From Phenylobacterium aquaticum (GTDB lineage: Bacteria; Pseudomonadota; Alphaproteobacteria; Caulobacterales; Caulobacteraceae), in contig NZ_JALDPT010000020.1 of NCBI RefSeq assembly GCF_022695515.1, positions 1 through 64,000 of the forward strand: DNA of 64,000 nucleotides, in the 5' to 3' direction. This document shows, one piece after another, positions 39,100-47,734 of this stretch. Each line of letters opens with the position of its first letter. Position 1 is the first letter of the stretch. The position numbers were made by a program, and so were the translations under genes. The notes below the pieces were generated by a model. The model was not told the DNA's origin, did no database searches, and saw only the letters and a program-made list of their open reading frames with translations.

Positions 39100-41168
39100 T
39101 CAGCTGGCCCCGGCGACCTTGGCCGCCTCGGTCTTGCAGTCATAGCTGAGGTCCGGCAGACGGCAGACATCGGGCCAGACGCCGGACGCCCGCCAATAGG
39201 CCACCAGTCCCAGCTCATTCGCCAGACGCATGGCCCGCGGATCCCGCCACATCGCCTCGGCGGGCGGATTGAACAGCACGACGGTCGAGCCGTCGGTGGT
39301 CCCGCGCAGCCGATGGGCCGCCGCGAAGGTCGTGTCGAGATCTCCAAGGCGGGCCAGGAGCAACATGGCGTCGACCTGAACGATGCTCCGCTGGGCGAAG
39401 GCCAGCCGGACCAGGGCGGCGTGGGCGGCCGGCGTCAGGGCCGCGCCCTTCAGGGGCAGATTGGCGCTCAGGGTCCGCCAGTCGGCGATCTCGGCGGGGG
39501 TCATGCGCGACCCCTTGGCGGGCAGGTCGGCGGCGAGCGCCCGGGCCTCGGCGATCCGGCCCGACCAGAGCAGGGTGCGCATCGACACCCGCCAGGAGCC
39601 GGCATAGGTCGGAAACCGCGCCACGGTCGCCGCGGTCAGGGCCTCCGCCTGGCGATCCCGTCCCATGCCGCTCCAGGCATAGGCGAGGCCCGAATTGATC
39701 AGCGGCGAGATGGGGTCGAGCGCCCAGGCCCGCTCCCGCTCGGCCGTCGATTCCTCCACCCGACCGGTCTCCACGAGCAGATCGGCGAGGGCGGAATGCA
39801 GTTCAGGATCGACGGGAGCGGCGGCGAGCCCCTTCCGCAACAGGCGCTCCCGCGTCAGCCATTCATGGTGCGGGATCATGCGGGCCTGGGCGGCGAATGC
39901 GACCCCGTCCCGGGGATTGAGCTCGAGGGCGCGCTGGGCGGCCCTGCGGCCTTCGGCCAACAGCGTCGCGGCCTCGGCCGGTGGAACGCCGCGCTCGGCG
40001 ATGTAGGAATCGACCAGGGCGAGACCCGAATAGGCGCGCGAGAAGGTCGGCGCCTCGGCGGTCAGCCTCTTGAACTGCTGGCGCCACAGGACGAGCTCCG
40101 GGCGGTCCTGCCGCCGAAGCCCGGCGCAGGCCGAAAGATAGGTGCTCAGGGCCTCGGTCGGCAGGCTCGCGACGCCCGACTGGCCGGCGCAGCGCACGAC
40201 GTCGCTGACCTGGGCGGCGATGCGCTGGCGCAGGCTCGTCCGGTCGCCAGGGTCATCGACATTGAGCGACCAGAGGCTGCGACTGGCGCGCGCCGAATCC
40301 AGAATGAGCCCGACGTGCAAACCCGGTCCGTCGGCCCGGATGGCGCCGCTGAGCAGCAGGCCCGCACCCAGACGGCGCGCCCGATCCTCCGCGCGCGCGC
40401 CGCTGAACCCTTCAAAGGCGGCGGGTGCGATCAGGTCGCCTTGATTGGCAGGACCTGGGCCTGGATGTCGTCCTGCAGACCGCGGGCGAAGGCCGCGGCG
40501 CCCGGGTCTCCCCCCGCGTCGAAGGCGAGCAGCGCCAGCCGGGCGGGATGGGAGGAGCCCCTCCAGACCGCCATGGAGAGCAGCACCGCCAGCACCGCCA
40601 GGATCGCGAGCCCGCCCCATCGCAGAAGCCGGGGCGACAGCCGGGGTCGGGCCGGACCCGAGGCCGGGTCGGCGAAGCCGAAGACTTCGATCCGCTCGCT
40701 CATCTTGTCGAGGGCGATCAGCCCCCGGGCCCGAAGCCGCGCCGCCCGGTCGCCGCGCAGGGCCCGCCGGGCGTCGGCTGAAAACAGCGGGGCGTTGGGC
40801 GAAGCCTTCGCCTGGATCCGGGCGGCGACATTGACGCCATGGCCCAGCAGATCGCCATCCGGCGCTTGCCGCACCTCGCCCAGGTGAACCCCGATCCGGA
40901 CCGCGGCCGGGGCCTGGGCGGCCAGGGCCTCGGCCAGGTCGAAGGCTCCGGACGCTGTCGGGAACTCCAGCATGAAGCCGTCGCCCGCGCTGTTGAACAC
41001 CCGCCCGCCATGGTCCGCGGCGAGGCGGGCGATCAGGGTGCGCAGCCTGTCGAGGTCACCGAGGGCGCCGGTCTCGTCGGCCTCAACCCGCGCCGAGTAC
41101 CCGACCATGTCGATGGCGACGATCACCGCAAGCTTTCGGCCCTGCAGATCCGGAGACGTCGGCGCCAT
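39100..41168 (-). pseudogene. Class III adenylate cyclase-TPR protein, frameshifted
   Basis: The N-terminal part (41168 to 40431) has a class III cyclase domain with the first metal Asp in VAIDMVGYS and the second in NSAGDGFMLEF, then a membrane segment (GGLAILAVLAVLLSMAVW) and the start of a FLA-like linker (LALLAFDAGGDP). The C-terminal part (about 40445 to 39100) carries the linker end and TPR-like helices (GRAAQRALELNPRDGVAF). The frames join at about 40441-40447: one added G (CTG GCC AAT) restores VLANQGDLIAP. Thus a 1-base loss splits a cyclase-TM-TPR gene of common form. The start ATG at 41168 is 74 bp from the Crp stop; a TTG at 41246, overlapping that stop, is the alternative. Confidence 0.78.
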
Positions 41169-41242
41169 GTCAGAGACCACGTCGATCGCTCCATCGTTAT
41201 TCGCCCACCCTATCACGGCGGGGCGAGCTTTGGGCGTCGCCG

Positions 41243-41926
41243 TCAAGTTCCCGCCACGGCCCGAAGCCTCTGGGTCGACAGGATGCGCACCCCGGAACGG
41301 TCCAGACGCAGGAGGCCCTCCCCGACCCAGGCGTGGAGCTTGCGATTGACCTTCTCGCGCGAGGCGCCGACCCGCCGGGCCAGCTCCGTCTGGGTCACCG
41401 CCACCAGTCCCTCTCCCGTCGCGGCCTCCAGGAGGGCGCGCGCCAGCCGGCCGCCCAGGTCCAGGACCTGTCGCGCTTCGAGGTCACCGTCCACCTGCCG
41501 AAGGCGAAGGCTCAATCCGGCGATCAGGGCCAGGGCCGCCTCGGGATGATCGGCCAGGACCTCGAGGAAGGCTTGGCGGCTGACCTTCAGCGCGCGGCAG
41601 GCGCGCAGCGCGGTCAGATCCGCGGATCGGGCGCCGCCGTCCAGCACCGCCATCTCGCCCACGATTTCCCCGGGGCCCAGGGCTGCGATCACCGTCTCTG
41701 CGCCCCCCGCCGACAGGGTCCGCACCTCGATCGCGCCCTGGAGGATCAGATAGGCCGCGTCCCCGGGATCGCCCTGGCGCGCGAGGTCCTGGCCCGGCTC
41801 AAGCGTGACCACCGTCCCGCCTGTTGCGAGTCGAAGCAGGCTCGGAGGGTCGAGAACCCCGAACACCGGACTTTGGGCGAGCGCACGGGCGACGTCTTCG
41901 GGCCTGGCGAACGGGACTGAAACCAT
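41243..41926 (-). CDS. Crp/Fnr-family regulator with cAMP-type pocket
   Basis: A 227-residue regulator. The N-terminal cyclic-nucleotide domain holds LGPGEIVGEMAVLDGGARSADLTA, with the GE and RS pair of cNMP-binding Crp proteins. The C-terminal HTH is TQTELARRVGASREKVNRKLH. No FNR-type cysteines are seen. It lies upstream of the adenylate cyclase gene on the same strand, so a cAMP regulator next to its maker is likely. The start at 41926 (MVSVPFARP) is chosen over a longer frame. Confidence 0.87.
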   Translation of the reverse strand: MVSVPFARPEDVARALAQSPVFGVLDPPSLLRLATGGTVVTLEPGQDLARQGDPGDAAYLILQGAIEVRTLSAGGAETVIAALGPGEIVGEMAVLDGGARSADLTALRACRALKVSRQAFLEVLADHPEAALALIAGLSLRLRQVDGDLEARQVLDLGGRLARALLEAATGEGLVAVTQTELARRVGASREKVNRKLHAWVGEGLLRLDRSGVRILSTQRLRAVAGT

Positions 41927-42018
41927 GACGAGACCCCAGGCGCGACGAGACCCCGGCCTGGCGAGGCGAGGGCCCGCCGGGGCGGCTGTTGACGCCGCCA
42001 GACCCTGGCGCTCGGCGT

Positions 42019-42333
42019 TCAACGCGAAGTCTGGGCGAATTCCCGGCGCGCCGCCAGGGTCGCCGCGCGCTGAGCCTGGACCTGGGCGACCATGGACTGG
42101 GCGACATCGCGACGACAGGCGGCGATCGTGCCGCCCACGGGATTGGCGCGGCAATAGGCGTCGGCCTGAGCCTGGATGCGCTGCTGGAGGTTCCCATAGG
42201 CCGCGACGCTCGCGAGGTCGGAGGCGGCGTAGGCGACCCGCGCCCGGTCCTACCGATCCTGGGATTGGGCGTGGGCGGCCGCGGCGCCGGACGCGACGAC
42301 AAGGGCGAGGGCGGCGATAAAGAGGCGTTGCAT
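42019..42333 (-). pseudogene. UrcA-family protein with in-frame amber stop
   Basis: Short exported protein. Codons 1-27 form a signal peptide (MQRLFIAALALVVASGAAAA, then HAQSQDR). Codon 28 is TAG (42250-42252). After it the frame continues with RARVAYAASDLASV, NLQQRIQAQADAYC and TIAACRRDVAQSMVAQV, a pattern seen in UrcA-family proteins, to a stop at 42019. If the base is right, the gene is dead or gives only a signal peptide. UrcA proteins have no known function. Confidence 0.65.
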
Positions 42334-42436
42334 GACGAGGGCTCGCTGAGAGGACGGCGCGGATTGCGCTGGCCCTTCGTCTAGGCCCGGGAGGGGGTGC
42401 CGGGGTGTGACCGCGGTCACACCCCGGACGCCCGCC

Positions 42437-42967
42437 CTATTCCGGCAACCGCGCCTCGTACTCCGCCTTGAGCTCGCTCCAGTGGCGCCAGAACGGCCCC
42501 GGCTCGCGGTTCGACAGGCGGTCGGCCAGGAGGTCGAGGTGGGCGTGCCAGCCGGCGCTGACATTGAGCAGGGCGCTGCGTTCGATCAGGCGGCGGTGGG
42601 TGACGGTGAGCAGGATCTCCGCCCCCTGCGGCTCCAGCTCGAAGGTCACCTCGCCCTCGCCCCAGGTGAAGGCCAGCAGGCGCGGCGGATCGAGGCGGGT
42701 GATCCGGCTTTCCATGCTGTGCTCGGCGCGCATGCCCTCGGGCCGCTCCTCCTCGTGCGGGGTGAGTTCGCTGTTGCGCCAGGTCAGCTCGACATGGCCG
42801 CCGGCCTTCAGCTCCATGGGCCCGGAGGCCAGCCATTGGCGGCGCAGGTCGCTCTCGGTCAGATAGGCCCAGACCCGCTCGATCGGGCCGGGCAGCAGCC
42901 GCTGCATCCGCACCGTCGTCGTCTCGGTGCGCACGCCATAGGGGCTCAGGGTCGCAAGGTCACTCAT
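42437..42967 (-). CDS. SRPBCC (AHSA1-type) family protein
   Basis: A 176-residue START-like protein. The first strands (VRMQRLLPGPIERVWAYLTE, SDLRRQWLASG) and the C-terminal helix (HAHLDLLADRLSN) are typical of Hsp90-activator-like SRPBCC proteins that bind hydrophobic ligands. It overlaps the upstream ArsR gene end by 8 bases; the ATG at 42967 follows AAGGAG. ArsR/AHSA1 pairs are a common arrangement. Confidence 0.88.
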   Translation of the reverse strand: MSDLATLSPYGVRTETTTVRMQRLLPGPIERVWAYLTESDLRRQWLASGPMELKAGGHVELTWRNSELTPHEEERPEGMRAEHSMESRITRLDPPRLLAFTWGEGEVTFELEPQGAEILLTVTHRRLIERSALLNVSAGWHAHLDLLADRLSNREPGPFWRHWSELKAEYEARLPE

Positions 42968-43319
42968 CACCGTCTCCTTTGGTTTTCTGGGAATCTTCGC
43001 GCCGGAGCAGGCCCTCGAGAATGTCGAGGCGGCTGGTCCAGAACTGTTCGTAGAAGCCGATCCAGTCGTGGGCGCCGGCGAGCGGCCGGGCCTCCAGGGC
43101 GCAATAGTGGGTGCGGCCGGCGATCCGCCGGCGGACCAGGCCCGCGCGCTCCAGCGCCTTGATGTGCTTGGAGGCCGCCGCCAGCGACATGTCGAAGGGC
43201 TCCGCCAATTCGCCCACCGTGCGCTCGCCCTCGGCGAGGCGGCGCAGCATGCGTCGGCGGGTGGCGTCGCCCAGGGCGTGGAAGACGGCGTCGAGCTGTG
43301 GGGCTTCTAATTCAACCAT
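42960..43319 (-). CDS. ArsR-family (winged-helix) regulator
   Basis: A 119-residue regulator. The HTH is RTVGELAEPFDMSLAAASKHIKALERAGLV, preceded by LDAVFHALGDATRRRMLRRLAEG. No metal-binding cysteine pair is seen (no ELCVCDL motif), so the signal is not likely a metal. It starts at ATG 43319, inside one of two palindromes (43312 and 43352), so it probably represses its own operon. Confidence 0.88.
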   Translation of the reverse strand: MVELEAPQLDAVFHALGDATRRRMLRRLAEGERTVGELAEPFDMSLAAASKHIKALERAGLVRRRIAGRTHYCALEARPLAGAHDWIGFYEQFWTSRLDILEGLLRREDSQKTKGDGDE

Positions 43320-43327
43320 ACGGTTGA
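43312..43327. promoter_or_regulatory. ArsR operator palindrome, copy 1
   Basis: TCAACCATACGGTTGA: arms TCAACC and GGTTGA, overlapping the ArsR start codon. Confidence 0.7.
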
Positions 43328-43351
43328 GATAAAACCCGCCAGATCCAATTG

Positions 43352-43367
43352 TCAACCGTTCGGTTGA
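43352..43367. promoter_or_regulatory. ArsR operator palindrome, copy 2
   Basis: TCAACCGTTCGGTTGA: perfect 7-bp arms around TT, 40 bp from copy 1, in the upstream promoter. Confidence 0.72.
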
Positions 43368-43400
43368 TTATAGGGTCTGGGTCGACGGCATGGCCGCAGG

Positions 43401-43505
43401 AAGACCGAACCACGAACCTCACGAACGACACGAACGGGTCAGTGCTGGCCCAGATGGCCGGATAGGCGCGTTCGTGAGGTTCGTGAGGTTCGTGGTCGAT
43501 GTCTT
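43401..43505. repeat. Inverted repeat of CACGAAC heptamers
   Basis: The left arm (43401-43436) has three CACGAAC units spaced 9 bp apart. The right arm (43469-43505) has three GTTCGTG units with the same spacing, and the outer ends AAGACC / TCTT match. The spacer is 32 bp. It fills the gap between the ArsR promoter and the sulfatase gene; the rest of the 329-bp gap holds the ArsR palindromes and a likely sulfatase promoter. Confidence 0.75.
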
Positions 43506-43648
43506 GGGGCTGTGGCCGCGCCCGCCGCGCGGGGATGAGCGGATCTGGGGCTGCGAGGAGAATCCATCTAGCGGCACGCATTATGTCAATATATGGTCGC
43601 CCTGCCTGGGTCGGACGCTGAAGCCGGTCCCGTTCGGAGGATCGCGTC

Positions 43649-45304
43649 ATGAAGCGTTGGATCGGCGTGCTCGCCGTGGTGGTCGTGGCCGCCGCGGTGC
43701 TCTGGCACTACAAGCTGGATCTGATCGTCAAGCTGGCCGTGATGCGCCAGCCGAAGATCGAGGCCAATCATCCGGTCAACTGGGCCCAGGGCCCGCAAAG
43801 CCCGCCTGTCGTCCTGCCCGGCCAGACCCGGCCGCCGAACATCGTCTTCATCCTGGCCGACGATATGGGCTTCAACGACATCACCTTCAACGGCGGCGGT
43901 GTCGCCGGCGGGGTCGTGCCCACCCCCAACATCAATTCGATCGGCTCGGGCGGGGTCGACTTCATCAACGGCTATGCGGGCAACGCCACCTGCGCGCCCT
44001 CACGCGCCGCGATCATGACCGGCCGCTATCCGACCCGTTTCGGCTTCGAGTTCACGCCCACCCCGGTGAACTTTTCGCGCATGGTCGGCACCTTCAAGTC
44101 GCCCGGCGCCCTGCACCCGCCGCACTTCGCCGCCGACAAGGTGAAGGACACGCCCGACATGGAGTCCGAGGCCGTGCCGGCGTCGGAAGTGACCATCGCC
44201 GAGCTGCTCAAGGGCCGCGGCTATCACACCATCCATCTGGGCAAGTGGCACCTGGGCGGGACCAAGGGTTCGCGCCCCGAGGACCAGGGCTTCGACGAAA
44301 GCCTGGGCTTCATCTCCGGCGCCTCGCTCTATCTGCCGGTCAAGGATCCCAACGTCGAGAACTCCAGGCAGAGCTTCGATCCGATCGACAGGTTCCTGTG
44401 GGCCAGCCTCCCCTGGTCGGTGCAGTACAACGGCTCCAAGCCGTTCCACCCGAACGCCTACATGACCGACTATCTGACCGACAATGCGATCGCCGGCATC
44501 AAGGCCAACCGCAACCGGCCGTTCTTCATGTACCTGGCCTATAACGGCATCCACACGCCGCTGCAGGCCACCAAGGCCGACTATGACGCCCTGCCCCAGA
44601 TCAAGGACCACCGCCTGCGGGTCTATGGCGCCATGGTGCGCAACCTGGACCGCAATGTCGGCCGGGTGCTGGCCGAGCTGAAGGCCCAGGGGCTGGACGA
44701 CAACACCATCGTGATCTTCACCAGCGACAATGGCGGGGCCAACTATATCGGCCTGCCCGACATCAACCGGCCCTATCGCGGCTGGAAGGCGAGCTTCTTC
44801 GAGGGCGGGGTGCACGTGCCGTTCTTCATGCGCTGGCCCGCCCAGCTGCCGGCCGGGACCCGCTATCCCAACCCCGTCGCTCACATCGACATCTTCGCCA
44901 CGGCCGCCGCCGCCGCCGGCGCCAAGCCCCCGGCCGACCGGGTGATCGACGGCGTCGACCTCGCCCCCTTCGCCGAGGGCAAGGCCCAGGGCCGGCCGCA
45001 CCAGACCCTGTTCTGGCGCTCGGGCGATTATCGCATGGCGATCTCCGGCGACTGGAAGATCCAGACGCTCGACCAGCGCAACAAGACCTGGCTGTACAAT
45101 CTGGCCACCGACCCGACCGAGAAGGTCGACCTGTCGGCCAAGGAGCCGGCCAAGGTGGCCGAGCTGAAGGCCCTGATGGCCGCGCAGGACAAGCAGTTCG
45201 TCAAGCCGATGTGGCCGTCGTTGCTGTCCGGCGCGATCCCGATTGACCATCCGCTGGGCGTGCCCGACAAGCCGGACGACGAGTACATCTACTGGGCCAA
45301 CTGA
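43649..45304 (+). CDS. Type I (formylglycine) sulfatase
   Basis: A 551-residue hydrolase of sulfate esters. The active-site motif is C115-A-P-S-R in CAPSRAAIMTGRYPTRFG, where the Cys must be converted to formylglycine. Metal ligands are in ILADDMGFND and later in TSDNGGANY. An N-terminal hydrophobic anchor (GVLAVVVVAAAVLW) places it in the periplasm. The stop overlaps the start of the next gene (TGATG), a formylglycine-generating enzyme, so the pair is coupled. The substrate is unknown; arylsulfatase and carbohydrate sulfatase roles are both possible. Confidence 0.92.
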   Translation: MKRWIGVLAVVVVAAAVLWHYKLDLIVKLAVMRQPKIEANHPVNWAQGPQSPPVVLPGQTRPPNIVFILADDMGFNDITFNGGGVAGGVVPTPNINSIGSGGVDFINGYAGNATCAPSRAAIMTGRYPTRFGFEFTPTPVNFSRMVGTFKSPGALHPPHFAADKVKDTPDMESEAVPASEVTIAELLKGRGYHTIHLGKWHLGGTKGSRPEDQGFDESLGFISGASLYLPVKDPNVENSRQSFDPIDRFLWASLPWSVQYNGSKPFHPNAYMTDYLTDNAIAGIKANRNRPFFMYLAYNGIHTPLQATKADYDALPQIKDHRLRVYGAMVRNLDRNVGRVLAELKAQGLDDNTIVIFTSDNGGANYIGLPDINRPYRGWKASFFEGGVHVPFFMRWPAQLPAGTRYPNPVAHIDIFATAAAAAGAKPPADRVIDGVDLAPFAEGKAQGRPHQTLFWRSGDYRMAISGDWKIQTLDQRNKTWLYNLATDPTEKVDLSAKEPAKVAELKALMAAQDKQFVKPMWPSLLSGAIPIDHPLGVPDKPDDEYIYWAN

Positions 45305-46286
45305 TGCGGTACGGCGTTCTCCTGGCGGCGGCTCTGGCGATCGCGCCGGCCGCCTGCGCCCCGGCCCCGCCCAAGGCCTGCCAGGCCAACCTGGCGGTCC
45401 CCGACCCGGCCCATCCCCGGGCCGGCATGGTTCGGATCCCAGGCGGGACCTTCCAGATGGGCGCCGCCGGCGTGCGGCCCGAGGAGGGGCCGGCGCACCC
45501 GGTGACGGTGGGGTCCTTCTGGATCGACCGCACCGAGGTGACCAACGCCGACTTCGCCCGCTTCGTCGCGGCCACCGGCTATCGGACGCTCGCCGAGCGG
45601 CCCCTCGACCCGAAGATCTATCCCGGCCTGACGCCCGCCCAGATGCAGCCCTCGTCCCTGGTGTTCGTGGGCGCCGAGCCCGGCGTCGACCGCGGGAACC
45701 CGGCGGCCTGGTGGCGGGTGATCGCGGGCGCCGACTGGCGTCACCCCAAGGGGCCGGGCAGCAATATCGTCGGCCGCGACACCCTGCCGGTGGTGCAGAT
45801 CGGCTATGAGGACGCGCTCGCCTACGCCCGCTGGCTGGGCCGCGACCTGCCCACCGAGGCCGAGTGGGAATACGCCGCCCGCGGCGGGCTGGACGGCGCG
45901 GCATACGTCTGGGGCCAGCAGAAACAGCCCGGCGGCAAGCCGCTCGCCAACACCTGGCAGGGGGTGTTCCCGGTCGTGGACGCCGGGGCCGACGGCTACA
46001 AGGCCCAGGCCGCCCCGGCCGGCTGCTTCAAGCCCAACGGCTATGGCCTCTACGACATGGCCGGCAATGTCTGGGAGTGGACCAAGGACCTGTTCGCGCC
46101 GCAGGTTCAGCCCACCGAGAGCGCCCTGCAGGCCGCGCCCGGCGGCCCGCCCCAGCATCTGATCAAGGGCGGCTCGTTCCTGTGCTCGGACGACTACTGC
46201 TTCCGCTACCGCCCCGCGGCGCGCGAGGTCGGCCGCCCGACACGGGCGCCTCGCACATCGGCTTCCGGACGGTGGTGCGGGAATAG
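45304..46286 (+). pseudogene. Formylglycine-generating enzyme, C-terminal frameshift
   Basis: Exported SUMF1/FGE-type protein. Domain core: GMVRIPGGTFQMGA, DRTEVTNADFARFVAATGY, LPTEAEWEYAARGG, MAGNVWEWTKDLF. The two catalytic cysteines C294 and C299 are in GGSFLCSDDYCFRYRPAARE, with the same 5-residue gap as known FGEs. After that the frame breaks: one C is missing from a C run at about 46234-46238, and putting it back gives VGRPDTGASHIGFRTVVRE and a stop at 46286. It would oxidise the Cys of the sulfatase encoded just upstream. Without repair, the frame reads on as a very long false ORF. Confidence 0.82.
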
Positions 46287-46293
46287 GCCTCCC

Positions 46294-46704
46294 TTACCCC
46301 CGCGCCTTGGTGCGGATGTTCAGCTGGCCGGCCAGGCCCGCCTTGCGGTGGTGCTCGATGGCGTGCATGCCGGGCGACATGGCCATGGCCTGGAAGGCGG
46401 CCAGGGACGGATATTCGACAAGGGCGACCATGTCCCACAGCTCTTCCACCTCGCCGATCATCAGGCTGGTGACGTCGCCGCTGAACAGCATGCGCCCGCC
46501 CAGCTCGGCGACCAGCTTGGAGACGCCGGCGCCATAGCGGGCATAGGCCTCGCGGCCCGAGAGCTCGGGCTCGGAGCCATCCTCATAGGCGGCCTTGTCG
46601 CGGAACTTCAGCAGGTTGACCATGACATAGGGCCCGTCCTCCGGCGCGCCGAAGAAGGCTTGGATCTGTTCCATGCCGGGGATGACGGCGTTCTCGACCT
46701 TCAT
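46294..46704 (-). CDS. DUF1330-domain protein
   Basis: A 136-residue protein of the dimeric alpha/beta barrel type: DGPYVMVNLLKFRDKAAY, a mid YARYGAGV and ALVEYPSLAAFQAMAMSP. Function is unknown. It lies 3 bp downstream of the haloalkane dehalogenase gene on the same strand and is probably cotranscribed with it. Confidence 0.82.
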   Translation of the reverse strand: MKVENAVIPGMEQIQAFFGAPEDGPYVMVNLLKFRDKAAYEDGSEPELSGREAYARYGAGVSKLVAELGGRMLFSGDVTSLMIGEVEELWDMVALVEYPSLAAFQAMAMSPGMHAIEHHRKAGLAGQLNIRTKARG

Positions 46705-46707
46705 GGC

Positions 46708-47622
46708 TCAACCTTTCTTCGCATGGGCGCGGGCGGCCAGGGCGTCGACCAGTTCGACGATCTCGGCCGGGGAATCCTCCTGCAGGAAGTGGCCGCCATG
46801 CAGGATCACGTGGGGCTGGCCCTTGGCGCCCGGCACGCGGGCCTGGAACACCTTCTCCCCGCCGCCGCTGACCGGGTCGGCGTCGGAGAAGCAGGTGACC
46901 ACCGGCTTGTCGAAGGCCTCCAGCACCTTCCAGGCCGCGAGATTCTCGGCCACCTGGGCGTGCTCGGGCGTCACCGGCACCAGGGTCGGGAACTGGCGCG
47001 CGCCTTCCTTGTAGCTCTCGTCCGGGAACGGCGCGTCATAGGCGGCGACCTCGGCGGGGGTGAGCTCGCGCACCGAACCGCCCTGCAGCAGGGCGCCCAC
47101 CGCCATGATCGGGATCTTCTGGCTGAAGGCGAGCCAATTGGCGAAGCCCTCGGTCATGCCCGTCCCCGTCGGCAGGCCGGTATTGGCGATGGCCAGGGCG
47201 GCGAAGCGCTCGGGATAGGCCGCGACCAGGCGCAGGCCGATCAGCCCGCCCCAGTCCTGGCAGAACAGGGTGATGTCCTTCAGATCCAGGCCGGTCAGCC
47301 ACTGGCTGGTCCAGTCCACATGGCGTCCATAGGTGTAGTCGGCCCGGTCGGCCGGCTTGTCCGAGCGGCCGAAGCCGATCAGGTCCGGCGCCAGCACCCG
47401 GTGGCCGCGGGCGACCAGGCCCGGGATGATCTTGCGGTAGAGATAGCTCCAGGACGGCTCGCCGTGCATCAGCAGCACGGGCGCCGCGTCCCGGGGCCCC
47501 TCGTCCACATAGGCCATGCGCAGGACCGTGCCGTCGGCGTCGGTCACCTCGGCGTAGCGCGGCGCGAAGGGCCAGTCGGCCAGCCCCTCGAAACGCTCGT
47601 CCGGCGTGCGCAGGACCTTCAT
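46708..47622 (-). CDS. Haloalkane dehalogenase (HLD-I type)
   Basis: A 304-residue alpha/beta hydrolase. The oxyanion/halide region is [12 protein letters not shown], the nucleophile D123 is in [10 protein letters not shown] (its Trp helps bind halide), the acid is in the region SDADPVSG, and the base is in GGHFLQED. D123 aligns with D124 of DhlA, and the start [11 protein letters not shown] is the family N-terminus, so the 47622 ATG (after AGGGAGAGG) was chosen. It splits C-halogen bonds; the true substrate may be another ester or epoxide. Confidence 0.88.
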   Translation of the reverse strand: MKVLRTPDERFEGLADWPFAPRYAEVTDADGTVLRMAYVDEGPRDAAPVLLMHGEPSWSYLYRKIIPGLVARGHRVLAPDLIGFGRSDKPADRADYTYGRHVDWTSQWLTGLDLKDITLFCQDWGGLIGLRLVAAYPERFAALAIANTGLPTGTGMTEGFANWLAFSQKIPIMAVGALLQGGSVRELTPAEVAAYDAPFPDESYKEGARQFPTLVPVTPEHAQVAENLAAWKVLEAFDKPVVTCFSDADPVSGGGEKVFQARVPGAKGQPHVILHGGHFLQEDSPAEIVELVDALAARAHAKKG

Positions 47623-47671
47623 CAGCCTCTCCCTCATTGACATCGCGCCCCGATGGGCGAATTCTATTGGC

Positions 47672-47686
47672 AATAACAGTGTCATT
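47672..47686. promoter_or_regulatory. Inverted repeat in the dehalogenase/MBL divergent gap
   Basis: AATAACAGTGTCATT: AATNAC-N3-GTNATT, in the gap between divergent starts at 47622 and 47735. It could be the operator of the TetR gene at 49938. Confidence 0.45.
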
Positions 47687-47734
47687 ATATGCGGCCGTGT
47701 CAACCGCCGCCGACGCCGAACCGGGGACGAGACC

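Noticed and set aside
45304..47640. 778-codon fusion of the FGE with a long tail
   Set aside because: The tail is antisense to the DUF1330 and dehalogenase genes; it arises from the frameshift at about 46236.
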